Assembly: GCA_016871315.1 (NCBI GenBank)
Contig: VFZE01000035.1
Coordinates: 1-58,792 of the forward strand
Origin: Acidimicrobiia bacterium
Lineage (GTDB): Bacteria > Acidobacteriota > Terriglobia > Bryobacterales > Bryobacteraceae
Reading direction: 5' to 3'
Length of the DNA: 58,792 nt
Shown here: positions 26,589-35,465 of the stretch, in pieces
Layout of the letters: the number at the start of each line of letters is the position of its first letter
Numbering within the stretch: position 1 is the first letter of the stretch
Notes under the pieces: model-generated
Told to the model about the DNA's origin: nothing
The model's input: the letters and a program-made list of their open reading frames with translations, nothing else
The model's database searches: none
Translations under genes and position numbers: made by a program

Positions 26589-27224
26589 ATGAAACCGATA
26601 CTCTTCGCCCTCGCCGCGCTCTCTCTCTCCGCCGCAGAGCCCGGCTTCCTCACCCTATTCGACGGCAAATCGCTCAACGGCTGGACGCTCATGGAAAAAC
26701 GCAATCCCACGCCCGGCTACATCGTCGAGAACGGCATGATCGTCTGCCCCGCCAACGGCGGCGGCAACCTGCTCACCGATCGCGAATTCTCCAACTTCAT
26801 CCTCCGCCTGGAATTCCGCATGGAACCCGGCGGCAACAACGGCATCGGCATCCGCGCTCCGCTCGCCGGCGACATCGCCTACTCCGGCATGGAGATACAG
26901 ATCCTCGATCACGACCATGCACGCTACCGCGGCCGCCTCAAGCCCACCCAGTATCACGGCTCCATCTACAATCTGTTCCCCGCCAAGACCGGCGCCTTGA
27001 AACCCGCCGGCGAATGGAACGAGCAGGAGATCACCGCAGACGGCCGCCGCGTTCACGTTAAAGTGAACGGCATCGTGGTCGTCGACGCCGACCTGGACTC
27101 CATCAAGGACCCCGCCCTTTTGCAGAAGCACCCCGGCATCGCGCGCGCCGGCGGCCGTGTCGGCTTTCTCGGCCACGGCTCCCGCGTCGAGTTCCGCAAC
27201 ATCCGCATCAAAGAGCTGCCGTAG
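26589..27224 (+). CDS. Secreted DUF1080 (3-keto-disaccharide hydrolase-like) protein
   Basis: 211 residues with a signal peptide ([16 protein letters not shown]) and the DUF1080 concanavalin-like fold: [63 protein letters not shown], and RNIRIKELP at the end. Some members hydrolyse 3-keto-glycosides, in pathways where exported Gfo/Idh-type dehydrogenases first oxidise the sugar. An exported Gfo/Idh protein is encoded at 1.1-2.4 kb, though not adjacent. GGAGA lies just before the ATG, 13 bases after the sulfatase. Confidence 0.82.
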   Translation: MKPILFALAALSLSAAEPGFLTLFDGKSLNGWTLMEKRNPTPGYIVENGMIVCPANGGGNLLTDREFSNFILRLEFRMEPGGNNGIGIRAPLAGDIAYSGMEIQILDHDHARYRGRLKPTQYHGSIYNLFPAKTGALKPAGEWNEQEITADGRRVHVKVNGIVVVDADLDSIKDPALLQKHPGIARAGGRVGFLGHGSRVEFRNIRIKELP

Positions 27225-27903
27225 GAAACACCCGACGCATCCATGGCTGGATGATCGCACCCGCGCTGGAGGGGAACCGGTGCGGCCCGGAGAGGAGATG
27301 AAACTCTACTTCCGCCGCGCGATGCCGCAGACGTCCGGCGAATTGCTTAGCCACTTCCGGCGGATAGTACTCGTCCTGATCCCGCGCAATGTGCAGCAGT
27401 GCCGCCGTAACGGCCTGGTAGCCGTCCTGCTCCCAGTCCCGCGGAACCCCGCCGCAGATCCCGATCACACCGCCTATCGCCTCCGGGTATGTCGCCGCAA
27501 AGCGGTAGTTCAGCCCCACCGGCTGCGAGAATCCCAGCAACAGGCTCCTGTCCGGCGTGATGCCGAACTCCTCCCGGCACTGCTCCAGAACTCCTAGAAC
27601 CATCTCATGGTGCGCCGCAATCGCCGTCCTCCAACGTGCCCGTGTGCCCCAGTTGAAACCGATCTCCTCCGAGCCCGGCTTCGTGGTCAGGTAGTGCTGG
27701 TTGGGGGCTTCCAAAGAGGCGATCAACACATGGGGGCTGACCACGGATTGGCACAACTCCAACATCACAGACGGGTTCATCGCGTAGCCATGCGCAGCCA
27801 CCACCAGCAGCGGTCTTTCCGGCACCGGGCTCGGCGCCCGCAACAAGTAGTGCGTTTCCAACTGAATAGTAAGGCTCCGCTCCACGCTCGCGCTGGTGTG
27901 CAT
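27208..27903 (-). CDS. Phospholipase/carboxylesterase-like alpha/beta-hydrolase
   Basis: 231 residues of the small esterase group. [14 protein letters not shown] is the oxyanion strand, [17 protein letters not shown] holds the nucleophile Ser, [10 protein letters not shown] the Asp and SGPHRFPS the His. The nucleophile elbow reads G-F-S-Q-P instead of the common G-F-S-Q-G, which should strain the elbow but leaves the triad in place. It is cytoplasmic, with no signal peptide. It is convergent with the DUF1080 gene (17-base overlap). Substrate not predictable. Confidence 0.75.
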   Translation of the reverse strand: MHTSASVERSLTIQLETHYLLRAPSPVPERPLLVVAAHGYAMNPSVMLELCQSVVSPHVLIASLEAPNQHYLTTKPGSEEIGFNWGTRARWRTAIAAHHEMVLGVLEQCREEFGITPDRSLLLGFSQPVGLNYRFAATYPEAIGGVIGICGGVPRDWEQDGYQAVTAALLHIARDQDEYYPPEVAKQFAGRLRHRAAEVEFHLLSGPHRFPSSAGAIIQPWMRRVFPTAAL

Positions 27904-27982
27904 CTCCTTAGAGTATCAGCACATCTCTGGTATTATTGATAGGTTGATCGTTGCCGATAAGCAGTTCAGGGTTTTGACTCCT

Positions 27983-28336
27983 GTGAACGTTTCAGAACAA
28001 TTGTTGAGTTTCAATCGAAGCTTCGCCATGGAGCGTGTGGGGGGAGATGAGGAACTCCTCCGCGAGATCGCCGTCTTGTTTCTCGGCGAATACCCTGGCC
28101 TGATCGAGGACATCGGTGTCGCCGTTGCCACCTCCGACCCCGACCGGCTCCAGCGCGCCGCCCACACCTTGAAAGGCTCCCTCGGCACCCTCGGCGCCGA
28201 ACGCGCCTACCCGCTCGCCCTCGAGTTGGAAATGAAGGGCCGTCACAAGCAGATGGATGGCGCTTCCCAGTACTACCAGCAGCTCCTCACCTGCATCCAG
28301 TCCCTCCACGAGGAACTCGCCTCGCTCAACGCCTGA
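27983..28336 (+). CDS. Orphan histidine phosphotransfer (HPt) protein
   Basis: About 117 residues folding as an HPt four-helix bundle: SFAMERVGGDEELLREIAVLFLGEYP, then the phospho-acceptor His in RLQRAAHTLKGSLGTLGAERA, then the closing helices. It would relay phosphate between a hybrid kinase and a response regulator. Neither is encoded nearby. The start is uncertain: the frame is open from 27896, but a TATTAT at 27931-27936 suggests transcription begins later. GTG 27983 gives a domain-sized protein; TTG 27944 is an alternative. Confidence 0.75.
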   Translation: MNVSEQLLSFNRSFAMERVGGDEELLREIAVLFLGEYPGLIEDIGVAVATSDPDRLQRAAHTLKGSLGTLGAERAYPLALELEMKGRHKQMDGASQYYQQLLTCIQSLHEELASLNA

Positions 28337-28366
28337 TTCTCTCCGCACTCCGGCCCGCCACCTCCG

Positions 28367-28375
28367 TGCTATAGT
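28367..28375 (+). promoter_or_regulatory. Extended -10 (TGC TATAGT) before mqnD
   Basis: TATAGT at 28370-28375 would start transcription near 28382, six bases before the ATG at 28388, too little room for a ribosome site. Confidence 0.45.
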
Positions 28376-28387
28376 AATAGCCTTCGC

Positions 28388-29236
28388 ATGAAAGCTTCCT
28401 CGGCAGTCCCTGAGATCGTCTGTGCCCACAGCCCCGATTCAGACGACGCCTACATGTTCTACGCTCTCGCCACCCGCAAGATCCGCTCCTCCCTGCTCTC
28501 CATCCGCCATGTCCTGGAGGACATCGAAACCCTCAACCAAAAAGCCATGATGGGGGCCTACCCGCTTACCGCCATCTCCTATCACGCCTACCCCTACGTC
28601 GCCAACAAGTACGTGCTCATGGCAAGCGGATCCAGTGTCGGTGATGGCTACGGCCCGATGCTCATTTCAAACCGGCCCATGGCACCCGAGGATGTCAAGG
28701 GCAAGCGCATCGCCGTGCCCGGCAAGATGACGACAGCTTTCCTGGTGATGAACTTGTTTCAGCCCGACTTTGAACCCGTCCAGACTCCCTTTGACCAGAT
28801 CCCGGAAGCCGTCCGCAGCCAAAGCGTCGACCTCGGCCTGGTCATTCACGAGGCGCAGCTCACCTACTCCCGCGGCGGCTTCCACCACGTGCTCGACCTC
28901 GGCAAATGGTGGAAGCAGGAGCACGGTCTCCCCCTGCCACTCGGCGCCAACGCTCTCCAGCGCTCCCTGCCGGACGATATCCGCATCGAATGCTGCCGCC
29001 TGATGCGCGAGAGCATCCAGCACGCGATCGACAACAAGGCCGAGGCGCTGGAATACGCCATGCAGTTCGCCCGCGACATGGACTCCCAGCTCGCCGACAA
29101 GTTCGTCGGCATGTACGTCAACCACCACACCATTGACTGCGGCGAAGAGGTTCCCCGCGCCGCGCAAAAGCTCCTCGACATGGGTCATGAGGCGGGCCTG
29201 ATCCCGCACCGGATTGAAGTGGAGTTCATCCGCTAG
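28388..29236 (+). CDS. mqnD: 1,4-dihydroxy-6-naphthoate synthase (MqnD)
   Basis: A 282-residue periplasmic-binding-protein-like enzyme. The MqnD signature CAHSPDSDDAYMFYALATRKI is at the N-terminus. GYGPMLISNRPM, DVKGKRIAVPGKMTTAFLVM, DLGLVIHEAQLTY and LGANALQRSL follow in order. MqnD converts cyclic de-hypoxanthine futalosine to 1,4-dihydroxy-6-naphthoate in the futalosine route to menaquinone. The related MqnA lacks the SPD-DAFMFYAL signature. The rest of the pathway is not in this window. It points to menaquinone-based respiration. Confidence 0.85.
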   Translation: MKASSAVPEIVCAHSPDSDDAYMFYALATRKIRSSLLSIRHVLEDIETLNQKAMMGAYPLTAISYHAYPYVANKYVLMASGSSVGDGYGPMLISNRPMAPEDVKGKRIAVPGKMTTAFLVMNLFQPDFEPVQTPFDQIPEAVRSQSVDLGLVIHEAQLTYSRGGFHHVLDLGKWWKQEHGLPLPLGANALQRSLPDDIRIECCRLMRESIQHAIDNKAEALEYAMQFARDMDSQLADKFVGMYVNHHTIDCGEEVPRAAQKLLDMGHEAGLIPHRIEVEFIR

Positions 29237-29266
29237 TTGCAGCAGCTGCTATTTCGGAGTCTCAGG

Positions 29267-29275
29267 TGCTAATAT
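29267..29275 (+). promoter_or_regulatory. Extended -10 (TGC TAATAT), leaderless start at GTG 29282
   Basis: TAATAT at 29270-29275 puts +1 exactly on the GTG at 29282. No Shine-Dalgarno sequence lies between. Confidence 0.5.
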
Positions 29276-29281
29276 CTATTA

Positions 29282-30898
29282 GTGCCCTCTCTCCTCCTTT
29301 CCTCCGTCTTCGCTCCGTTCGCCCAAAACGACTCGTTTGGCTCACGCTCCATCAACCCCATGGAGCTCTACCATAACCAGGTCACCCGCGCACAAGGCCC
29401 CTTCTCCCTGCGCATGTTCCACCGCTCCTGGGGCATCATGATGATCCAGGAAAACCTCGACGCCCCCTCCACCCTTCTTGACTTCCCCTCCCGCGACCGC
29501 TTCGCTCAGGAACTCCAATCCCACCGCTACGACGTCGTCGGCATCTCCTCCATCATCGTCAACGTAGGCAAGGTCCGCGAGATGTGCCGCATGGTCCGCG
29601 CTCTCTCTCCGCACTCCACCATCGTCGTCGGCGGCCATGTCGCCGCCATCCCCGGCGTCGAACACTTCGTCGATGCCGACCACTTCGTGCGCGGCGACGG
29701 GATCGCCTGGATGCGCCGCTTCTTCCGGGAGAATCCTGATGCCCCCATACGCCATCCCGACATCACCTCCGGCTTCGGCCACCGTGTCATGGGCATCACC
29801 TTCCCACGGCAGCGCGGCTCCACCGCCGCAACCCTCATCCCCTCGGTCGGCTGCCCGCTCGGATGCAACTTTTGCACCACCTCCGCCTTCTTCGGCGGCA
29901 AGGGCAAGTTCCTCAACTTCTACGAAACCGGGCGCGAACTGTTTGCGCTGATGAGCCGCATGGAGCGCAGCCTCGGCGTCCATTCCTTCTTCGTCATGGA
30001 TGAGAACTTCCTGCTCTACCGCCGCCGCGCCATGGAACTGCTGGACTGCATGAAGCAGGCCGGAAAAAGCTGGGAACTCTACGTCTTCTCCTCGGCCAAC
30101 GCCATCTCCAAGTACAGCATCGAGGAGCTGGTCGAACTCGGCGTCGCCTGGATCTGGCTCGGGCTGGAATCGCCCAACTCACGCTACGACAAGCTGCAAG
30201 GCATCGACACGCGCCAGCTCTCGCGGACGCTACGCAGCCACGGCATCAAACTACTCGGCTCCACCATCATCGGGCTTGAGCACCACACACCCTCCAACAT
30301 CCACGACGAGATTGACTACGCCGTTTCGCACGAAACCGACTTCCACCAGTTCATGCTCTACACGCCCGTTCCCGGCACTCCACTCTACAGTCAGATGCAG
30401 CAGGAACAGCGTTTGATCGACGTCGACCTGGCCGACATCCACGGCCAGTACAAGTTCAACTTTGAGCATGCCGCCATTGCCCGCGACGATTCCAAGCGCT
30501 TTCTCGACTGGGCCTTTGAGCGCGACTTCCACCTCAACGGACCAAGCCTCTACCGCATCTGCCGCACCATGTTCGATGGCTGGCGCCGTTACCGCAACCA
30601 TCCCGACCTGCGCATCCGCGAACGGTTCGAGCGTGAAGCCGCCGCGCTGAAGACCGTCTACAGCCCCGCCCTTTGGGCCATGGAGCGACGCCTCCGCACC
30701 GTCAATGAGGATGTCGGCCGCCTTATCGCACAGCTTCGCCGGCAACTCACCGAAGAGCTCGGTTTCGCCGCCCGCCTTTCGGCCGCCGTGCTTGGTCCGC
30801 TGCTCTGGTTCACCAGCGGCCGCGAGGAGAAACGCCTCGCCTCCGGATGGACCTACGAACCGGCCACCATCGTCGAACGGCGCAACTGGCCGTCATAG
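29282..30898 (+). CDS. B12-binding-type radical SAM enzyme
   Basis: 538 residues. The first roughly 170 resemble a cobalamin-binding (Rossmann-like) domain: RYDVVGISSIIVNVGKVREMC, STIVVGGHVAAIPGV. The radical SAM motif follows: SVGCPLGCNFCTTSAFFGG (C-x3-C-x2-C). Next are FFVMDENFLLYRRRAMEL and IWLGLESPNSRYDKLQG. The B12 ligand His found in some members (DxHxxG) is not evident, as in many degenerate B12-binding domains. Such enzymes do methylations, ring contractions or lipid tailoring. It directly follows mqnD but has its own promoter-like element, so a functional link is open. Confidence 0.75.
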   Translation: MPSLLLSSVFAPFAQNDSFGSRSINPMELYHNQVTRAQGPFSLRMFHRSWGIMMIQENLDAPSTLLDFPSRDRFAQELQSHRYDVVGISSIIVNVGKVREMCRMVRALSPHSTIVVGGHVAAIPGVEHFVDADHFVRGDGIAWMRRFFRENPDAPIRHPDITSGFGHRVMGITFPRQRGSTAATLIPSVGCPLGCNFCTTSAFFGGKGKFLNFYETGRELFALMSRMERSLGVHSFFVMDENFLLYRRRAMELLDCMKQAGKSWELYVFSSANAISKYSIEELVELGVAWIWLGLESPNSRYDKLQGIDTRQLSRTLRSHGIKLLGSTIIGLEHHTPSNIHDEIDYAVSHETDFHQFMLYTPVPGTPLYSQMQQEQRLIDVDLADIHGQYKFNFEHAAIARDDSKRFLDWAFERDFHLNGPSLYRICRTMFDGWRRYRNHPDLRIRERFEREAAALKTVYSPALWAMERRLRTVNEDVGRLIAQLRRQLTEELGFAARLSAAVLGPLLWFTSGREEKRLASGWTYEPATIVERRNWPS

Positions 30899-30917
30899 TT
30901 CGGGATAATGGGAGGTG

Positions 30918-32216
30918 ATGAAGCGAATCCATTTCACGCCTCTTTTGCTTGTGGTTTCCCTGCTCGCCTCGCAATGGCCGGCCTTTGCCCAGGCCAGCGT
31001 CAAGGACCGCAAGAAAGTCGTCGAGCAGCTCGCCAAGTCAGGCGGCTCCACCGTCATCCCTGAGCTCCGCGGCTACTGGAAGGACCCCGAAGTCGAGGTT
31101 CGCCTGGAAGCCGTTAAGGCCATCGTCTCCATCGGAACCCAACACAGCCTGGACGCGCTGGTGGAGGCCACCGCCGACAACGATGCCGAAATCCAGGCCC
31201 GCGCCACCGACGGGCTCGTCAATTTCTTCTATCCAGGCTACGTGCAGACCGGCTTCACCGCTTCCCTGCGCCGCGTCGGCTCCTCCATCAGGGGCCGCTT
31301 CACCGACACCAATGATCAGGTCATCGACCAGTTCATCCGCGTCCGCCCCGACATCATCGAGGCGCTCGGCAAACTGGCCCGCGGCGGTAACGGCATGGAG
31401 GTCCGCGCCAATGCCTGCCGCGCCCTAGGCGTGCTGCGCGGCAAGGATGCCATCTCCGATATGGTGGAGGCGCTGCGCACCAAGGACAGCCAGGTGATCT
31501 ATGAGGTACTGATCGCGCTCCAGAAGATACGCGACCGCGATTCGGCCCACCACATTTTCTTCCTCCTCCGCGACATGGACGAGAAGGTCCAGATCACGGC
31601 CCTGCAAACCACCGGCCTGCTCCAAAACACCGAAGCCCTGCCGCAGCTCACCGAGGCGCTCAACCGCGCCCGCGACAAAGACGTCCGGCGCGCCGCCCTC
31701 ACCGCCATCGCCATGATCCCCGATGAATCCAGCCGCCCTATTTACGAGCGTTACCTCTCCGACCGCGATGACCAGATGCGCGCCGCCGCCGCGGAAGGCT
31801 TCGCTCGCCTCCGCAACCCGCAGGACATTTCCCGGCTCGAGGCCGCCTTTGAGGACGAAAAGAAAATGAATCCGCGTCTGAGCCTCGCCTTCGCCCTCGT
31901 CATGCTCGGCAAGAACGAACTGGCGCCATTCACCCCTCTGCAATACCTGGTGAATACGTTGAACTCCGGCGGCTACCGCGGGGTCGCCTGTCCTTTCCTG
32001 ATCGAGCTCACCCGCGACAAGGCGGTGCGCGAGAAACTCTACCCCGGCATTCATGAACGCACCAAGGATGAGAAAAAGGAATTGGCTACGATCTTCGCCA
32101 GAAGCGGCGACAAAGACAGTGAGCCCGTCCTGGAAGCTCTGAGCCGGGACGGAGACACGGAAGTGGCCCTGGAAGGTACCAGGGCCTTGAGGATCTTGAA
32201 AGCGAGACTTCCCTAA
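30918..32216 (+). CDS. Secreted HEAT-repeat protein
   Basis: About 432 residues. A signal peptide (IHFTPLLLVVSLLASQWPAFAQ) is followed by alternating amphipathic helices of 30-35 residues in HEAT/armadillo style (DPEVEVRLEAVKAIVSIG, EVRANACRALGVLRGKDA, DEKVQITALQTTGLLQNTEA, QMRAAAAEGFARLRN). HEAT arrays are protein-binding scaffolds, and here the scaffold would be periplasmic. No enzymatic motif is present. The start could also be GTG 30915: GGAGG is almost touching the codon and GATAAT lies 9 bases up. Confidence 0.75.
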   Translation: MKRIHFTPLLLVVSLLASQWPAFAQASVKDRKKVVEQLAKSGGSTVIPELRGYWKDPEVEVRLEAVKAIVSIGTQHSLDALVEATADNDAEIQARATDGLVNFFYPGYVQTGFTASLRRVGSSIRGRFTDTNDQVIDQFIRVRPDIIEALGKLARGGNGMEVRANACRALGVLRGKDAISDMVEALRTKDSQVIYEVLIALQKIRDRDSAHHIFFLLRDMDEKVQITALQTTGLLQNTEALPQLTEALNRARDKDVRRAALTAIAMIPDESSRPIYERYLSDRDDQMRAAAAEGFARLRNPQDISRLEAAFEDEKKMNPRLSLAFALVMLGKNELAPFTPLQYLVNTLNSGGYRGVACPFLIELTRDKAVREKLYPGIHERTKDEKKELATIFARSGDKDSEPVLEALSRDGDTEVALEGTRALRILKARLP

Positions 32217-32224
32217 AGGGAAAC

Positions 32225-32431
32225 CTACTTCGCTTTCTTCTGCTTCTGCTGGCCGACGCGGATCTTGAACTGCCGCTGCTGGGATTCGGTGTATGCCTTC
32301 CAGTCAAAACGGCTGGAGGCGTCCTTCAGATAGCCATCGACATCGGCGCCTTTCGGCAGCACTGCGACGATCGTCGCGAACTGGCCGTCGGGACCGGAGA
32401 TGCGGAATTTCCGCGCATTCGGAATTGCCAT
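32225..32431 (-). CDS. Small basic protein of unknown function
   Basis: 68 residues with no signal or membrane segment, ending in a lysine-rich tail (GQQKQKKAK). The order is RKFRISGPDGQFATIVAVLP, then GYLKDASSRFDWKAYTESQQRQF. I do not recognise the family. Reality is supported by AAAGGAG before the ATG, a TGG TAATAT element at 32441-32449 (minus strand), and a compact position between two well-defined genes. Confidence 0.55.
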   Translation of the reverse strand: MAIPNARKFRISGPDGQFATIVAVLPKGADVDGYLKDASSRFDWKAYTESQQRQFKIRVGQQKQKKAK

Positions 32432-32461
32432 AACTCCTTTATATTACCATGCCTGCGGCCA

Positions 32462-33361
32462 CTACTTGACCGCCTCCCGCAGCGCTGCGTACACTTCCGG
32501 ATGCTCGAAGCTGAAGCCTGCTTCCTGCGCCGCTTTCGGCACTGCGCGCTGGCTCGCGATCAGGATCTCCGACATCTCCCCGAACAGCAGCCGGATCGCG
32601 CACAGCGGCACCGGGAAGATCGCCGGCCGCGAAAGCGCACGCCCCAGCGCGACCGTGAAATCGGCGTTCGTCACAAGATTCGGCGCCGCGCCGTTCACCG
32701 GCCCGCTCAGCGAAGAGTTCTCCACCGCGAACTGCATCAGCCGCGCCAGATCCTCGATATGAATCCACGGCATCCACTGCTCCCCGGATCCAAGCCTGCC
32801 TCCCACTCCCACTTTGAACGGCGGCAGCATGCGTGCCAGCGCGCCTCCATCCTTGCCCAACACCACGCCCGTGCGAACCTGCACTACCCGCATCCCCAAC
32901 TTGCCGCACTCCGCCGCAGCCTTCTCCCATTCCTGGCATACATTGCTCAGGAATCCCGTTCCCGGCTTGGCGCTCTCCTCCAAAACTTCATCTCCGCGGT
33001 CCCCGTAGTAGCCCACCGCCGAGGCGCACACCAGCACCTTCGGACGCTGCCCGCATTGTCCCAGCGCCTCCACCAGTCTCTGCGTCCCAAGCACGCGGCT
33101 GTCCCTGATCTTTTGCTTGATCTTCGGCGTCCACCGCTGTGCCACCGGCTCCCCGGCCAAGTGAATCACCGCATCGGCGCTTTCCAGACTCTCCAGTGGC
33201 GGCAGCCCTCTCTCGGGATCCCATACGGAAAACAGCACCGCGGGCGACAGCCCCTTGCGCAACGTACGCCCAAGGATGTGAACCTGGTGTCCGGCCTCCT
33301 GCAACCGAATTACGAGTTCGCGCCCGATGAACCCAGTCGCGCCGCTCACCGTGATCCGCAT
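32462..33361 (-). CDS. TIGR01777-family NAD-dependent epimerase-like protein
   Basis: 299 residues of the atypical SDR group related to YfcH and SDR39U1. It has the N-terminal ITVSGATGFIGRELV nucleotide loop, then VIHLAGEPVAQRWTPKIKQ and VLVCASAVGYYGDRGDEVL. Then come VRTGVVLGKDGGALARMLPPF and a DUF1731-like end (LIASQRAVPKAAQEAGFSFEHPE). The reaction of the family is not established. TACAAT sits at 33371-33376 on the minus strand, leaving only a 2-3-base leader. The broken photolyase gene lies immediately upstream. Confidence 0.82.
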   Translation of the reverse strand: MRITVSGATGFIGRELVIRLQEAGHQVHILGRTLRKGLSPAVLFSVWDPERGLPPLESLESADAVIHLAGEPVAQRWTPKIKQKIRDSRVLGTQRLVEALGQCGQRPKVLVCASAVGYYGDRGDEVLEESAKPGTGFLSNVCQEWEKAAAECGKLGMRVVQVRTGVVLGKDGGALARMLPPFKVGVGGRLGSGEQWMPWIHIEDLARLMQFAVENSSLSGPVNGAAPNLVTNADFTVALGRALSRPAIFPVPLCAIRLLFGEMSEILIASQRAVPKAAQEAGFSFEHPEVYAALREAVK

Positions 33362-33368
33362 GTCTCGC

Positions 33369-34362
33369 TCATTGTAGACGATGCGGGTCTTCCCCGGTTA
33401 GTTCGAGCCGCCGGATCTCCTCCAGATACGCCTCCACATTCGTCCTGCGCTTCATCCCGCCCAGCGACAGGTAGCGCGCCATTCCGAACACATCGCGCTC
33501 CCGCCACGGCCGGTCATGCAACCCGAAGCACCACAAGATGTTCGCGTAAGTGTTCCGGTCCCTGCCATCCAGCGGATACTTATCGTGCAGATAGACCATC
33601 GTCTCCAGCGCCTCTTCGTGGCTTGCCGACCACTCGATGATCTTCTTGCCCCAGTACATGCGGTAGTAACCGTGAATCGTTCCGCCCAGCCGCTGCTCGC
33701 CTTCCAGCCTGCCTCCGCCGAAGCTTGCCGACGGCTTCACCGTGTGATCAATCTCGCAGGAAGCAACCAAGTCCGCCACGTTTTTCTCTGTCACCTCGGT
33801 GTGAAACTCCGGCGCCGCCCCCCGATAGCGTCTCTTCAACTCCACTCTCTCCACTGGCCGCAGATGCTCTTCCAGCATCCTGTGAATCTTTGGCCGGATC
33901 GTGTAGGCAGCGTATTCCTTCTTTTCGAGCAACGCCAACCTTCCTTGCGCGGCGGCACAACGCGCGGGTCCCGGGGCGGTTGAAGATTCCCTGTTGGGTA
34001 GGTCGGATAATCATCGGTCACGATCGACGTCGCCTCCTCCGCCAGCCGGTAGAGGATATTGTTCGCATCGCGCTTGGCCGCCGCAGGTGGAACACGTAGC
34101 CGATTCCCCGCGCCTCCAGCCTTCGCCCGGTTTCGGGAACGCCCGTCAGCAGGAACGAAGGAAAGCGGTCGCTCGCGAACGGATCATCGCACGTCAGCCC
34201 CTCATAGACCAGCAGCGGCACGTCGCGCTGATTGGCCAGCTGCGCCGCGAACTCCAGCGCGTGATTGGAATCGGCGCGTCGGTTCATCTGCGTCCAATAC
34301 AGCACGTACTTCCCCGCCCCGTTCTCCGGCGCGTCGTTCAGTTTTCTTGTTCGATCCTTCAC
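33369..34362 (-). pseudogene. Wrecked class II CPD photolyase
   Basis: The N-terminal part from GTG 34362 (VKDRTRKLND, GKYVLYWTQMNRRADSNHAL, PLLVYEGLTCDDPFASDRFP, FLLTGVPETGRRLEARGI) is clearly the class II photolyase antenna/Rossmann domain. A frameshift after HLRRP moves the reading to AKRDANNILYRLAEEATSIV and DDYPTYP. Another precedes LLEKKEYAAYTIRPKIHRML. Then TEKNVADLVASCEIDHTVKPS leads to GEQRL, joined directly to GTIHGYYRMYWGKKIIEWS. Intact class II enzymes have roughly 150 residues between those two blocks, including much of the FAD pocket. The enzyme cannot be active. Confidence 0.85.
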
Positions 34363-34393
34363 AGACTTTAGATGCCCACCGGCGCAGGCTCGA

Positions 34394-34399
34394 TACAAT
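34394..34399 (+). promoter_or_regulatory. -10-like TACAAT before the radical SAM gene
   Basis: Transcription would start near 34406, seven bases ahead of the ATG at 34413. Confidence 0.35.
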
Positions 34400-34412
34400 A
34401 TGGGAAGAACCC

Positions 34413-35462
34413 ATGCGGGCGTTCAACCGGGCCAAACTGCTCTGGGGCTACCTGCGCGGCCATCGCCGGCTGCCGGCGCTGCCCGTGGAGTACATCGTCG
34501 AGACCACCGCCAAGTGCAACCTCTACTGCCCGATGTGTCCGCGGGAGACCTTCAAGCAGCCCAAGCAGGACATGACGGATGACATCTTCCGCCGGCTCGT
34601 CGAGCAGTCCTCCCGCTCCGCCGAACACTTGATGCTGATCGGGCTCGGCGAGCCGTTTCTGGATCCGCTCATCTTTGACCGCATCGAATATTGTCAGGAG
34701 CATAACGTCCACACGCTGCTGTCCACCAACGGCACCTTTCTCGACGAAGAGACCTCCCGCCGCATCCTCGACGGGCCGCTGGCCCATATCACGCTCAGCT
34801 TCGACGGCGCCTCCAAGGAATCCTTTGAATACTACCGCAAGGGCGCGCGCTTTGATAAGGTGCGCGACAACTTCGTCCGCTTCGCGCGCATGAAGAAGGA
34901 ACTCGGCCGTGGCCCGCAGATTGTTGTCCAGATGGTGCGCATGGAAGGCAACTCCCATGAAGTGGACGAGTTTACCCGGTACTGGACCGCCGTGCCCGGC
35001 GTCGATCAGATCCGCGTCAAGGAAGACGAAACCAACCTGATGCGCCCCGATGCCGGCCACGAAGCCGCAGACTGGCAGCATCCTTGCCACTACCTCTGGC
35101 GCGGCCCCATGTACGTCAAGTGGAACGGCGACGTCTATCCCTGCTGCCAGAGCTACATGCTGGAGGGCCGGCCTGTCGGCAACGTCGGCGAGCAATCGCT
35201 TCCGGAGATATTCAACGCACCCGAGATGCAGCGCATGCGCAAGCTCCATGTGGAGCGCCGCGCCGGGGAAATCGACATCTGCTCGCGCTGCTGCACCACC
35301 ATTCCGCATCCGTTGCTTGTGGCCGGCAGTCTCCTCTTCCACGGCTCCACCGTGCGCAAGCTGCTGCCCGTTGTCGAGCGGCTGACGTACCTGGCGAAAC
35401 TGCCGCGCCGCCTCCTCAAGCCGCCCAAGCGGCAGCCGCTCGTCCAGATCACCAAGCAGTAG
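34413..35462 (+). CDS. Radical SAM/SPASM-like enzyme
   Basis: 349 residues. The cluster motif C35-NLY-C39-PM-C42 is followed by LMLIGLGEPFLDPLIFDR and VHTLLSTNGTFLDEET. The C-terminal half has HPCHYLW, YPCCQSY and EIDICSRCCTTIP, as in SPASM auxiliary-cluster domains. The pattern PALPVEYIVETTAKCNLYCPMCPRE is common among enzymes that modify peptides or act in cofactor and polysaccharide loci. No precursor peptide gene is visible nearby. The frame extends upstream to 34059, but that part is antisense to the photolyase remnant. Confidence 0.8.
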   Translation: MRAFNRAKLLWGYLRGHRRLPALPVEYIVETTAKCNLYCPMCPRETFKQPKQDMTDDIFRRLVEQSSRSAEHLMLIGLGEPFLDPLIFDRIEYCQEHNVHTLLSTNGTFLDEETSRRILDGPLAHITLSFDGASKESFEYYRKGARFDKVRDNFVRFARMKKELGRGPQIVVQMVRMEGNSHEVDEFTRYWTAVPGVDQIRVKEDETNLMRPDAGHEAADWQHPCHYLWRGPMYVKWNGDVYPCCQSYMLEGRPVGNVGEQSLPEIFNAPEMQRMRKLHVERRAGEIDICSRCCTTIPHPLLVAGSLLFHGSTVRKLLPVVERLTYLAKLPRRLLKPPKRQPLVQITKQ

Positions 35463-35465
35463 CGG

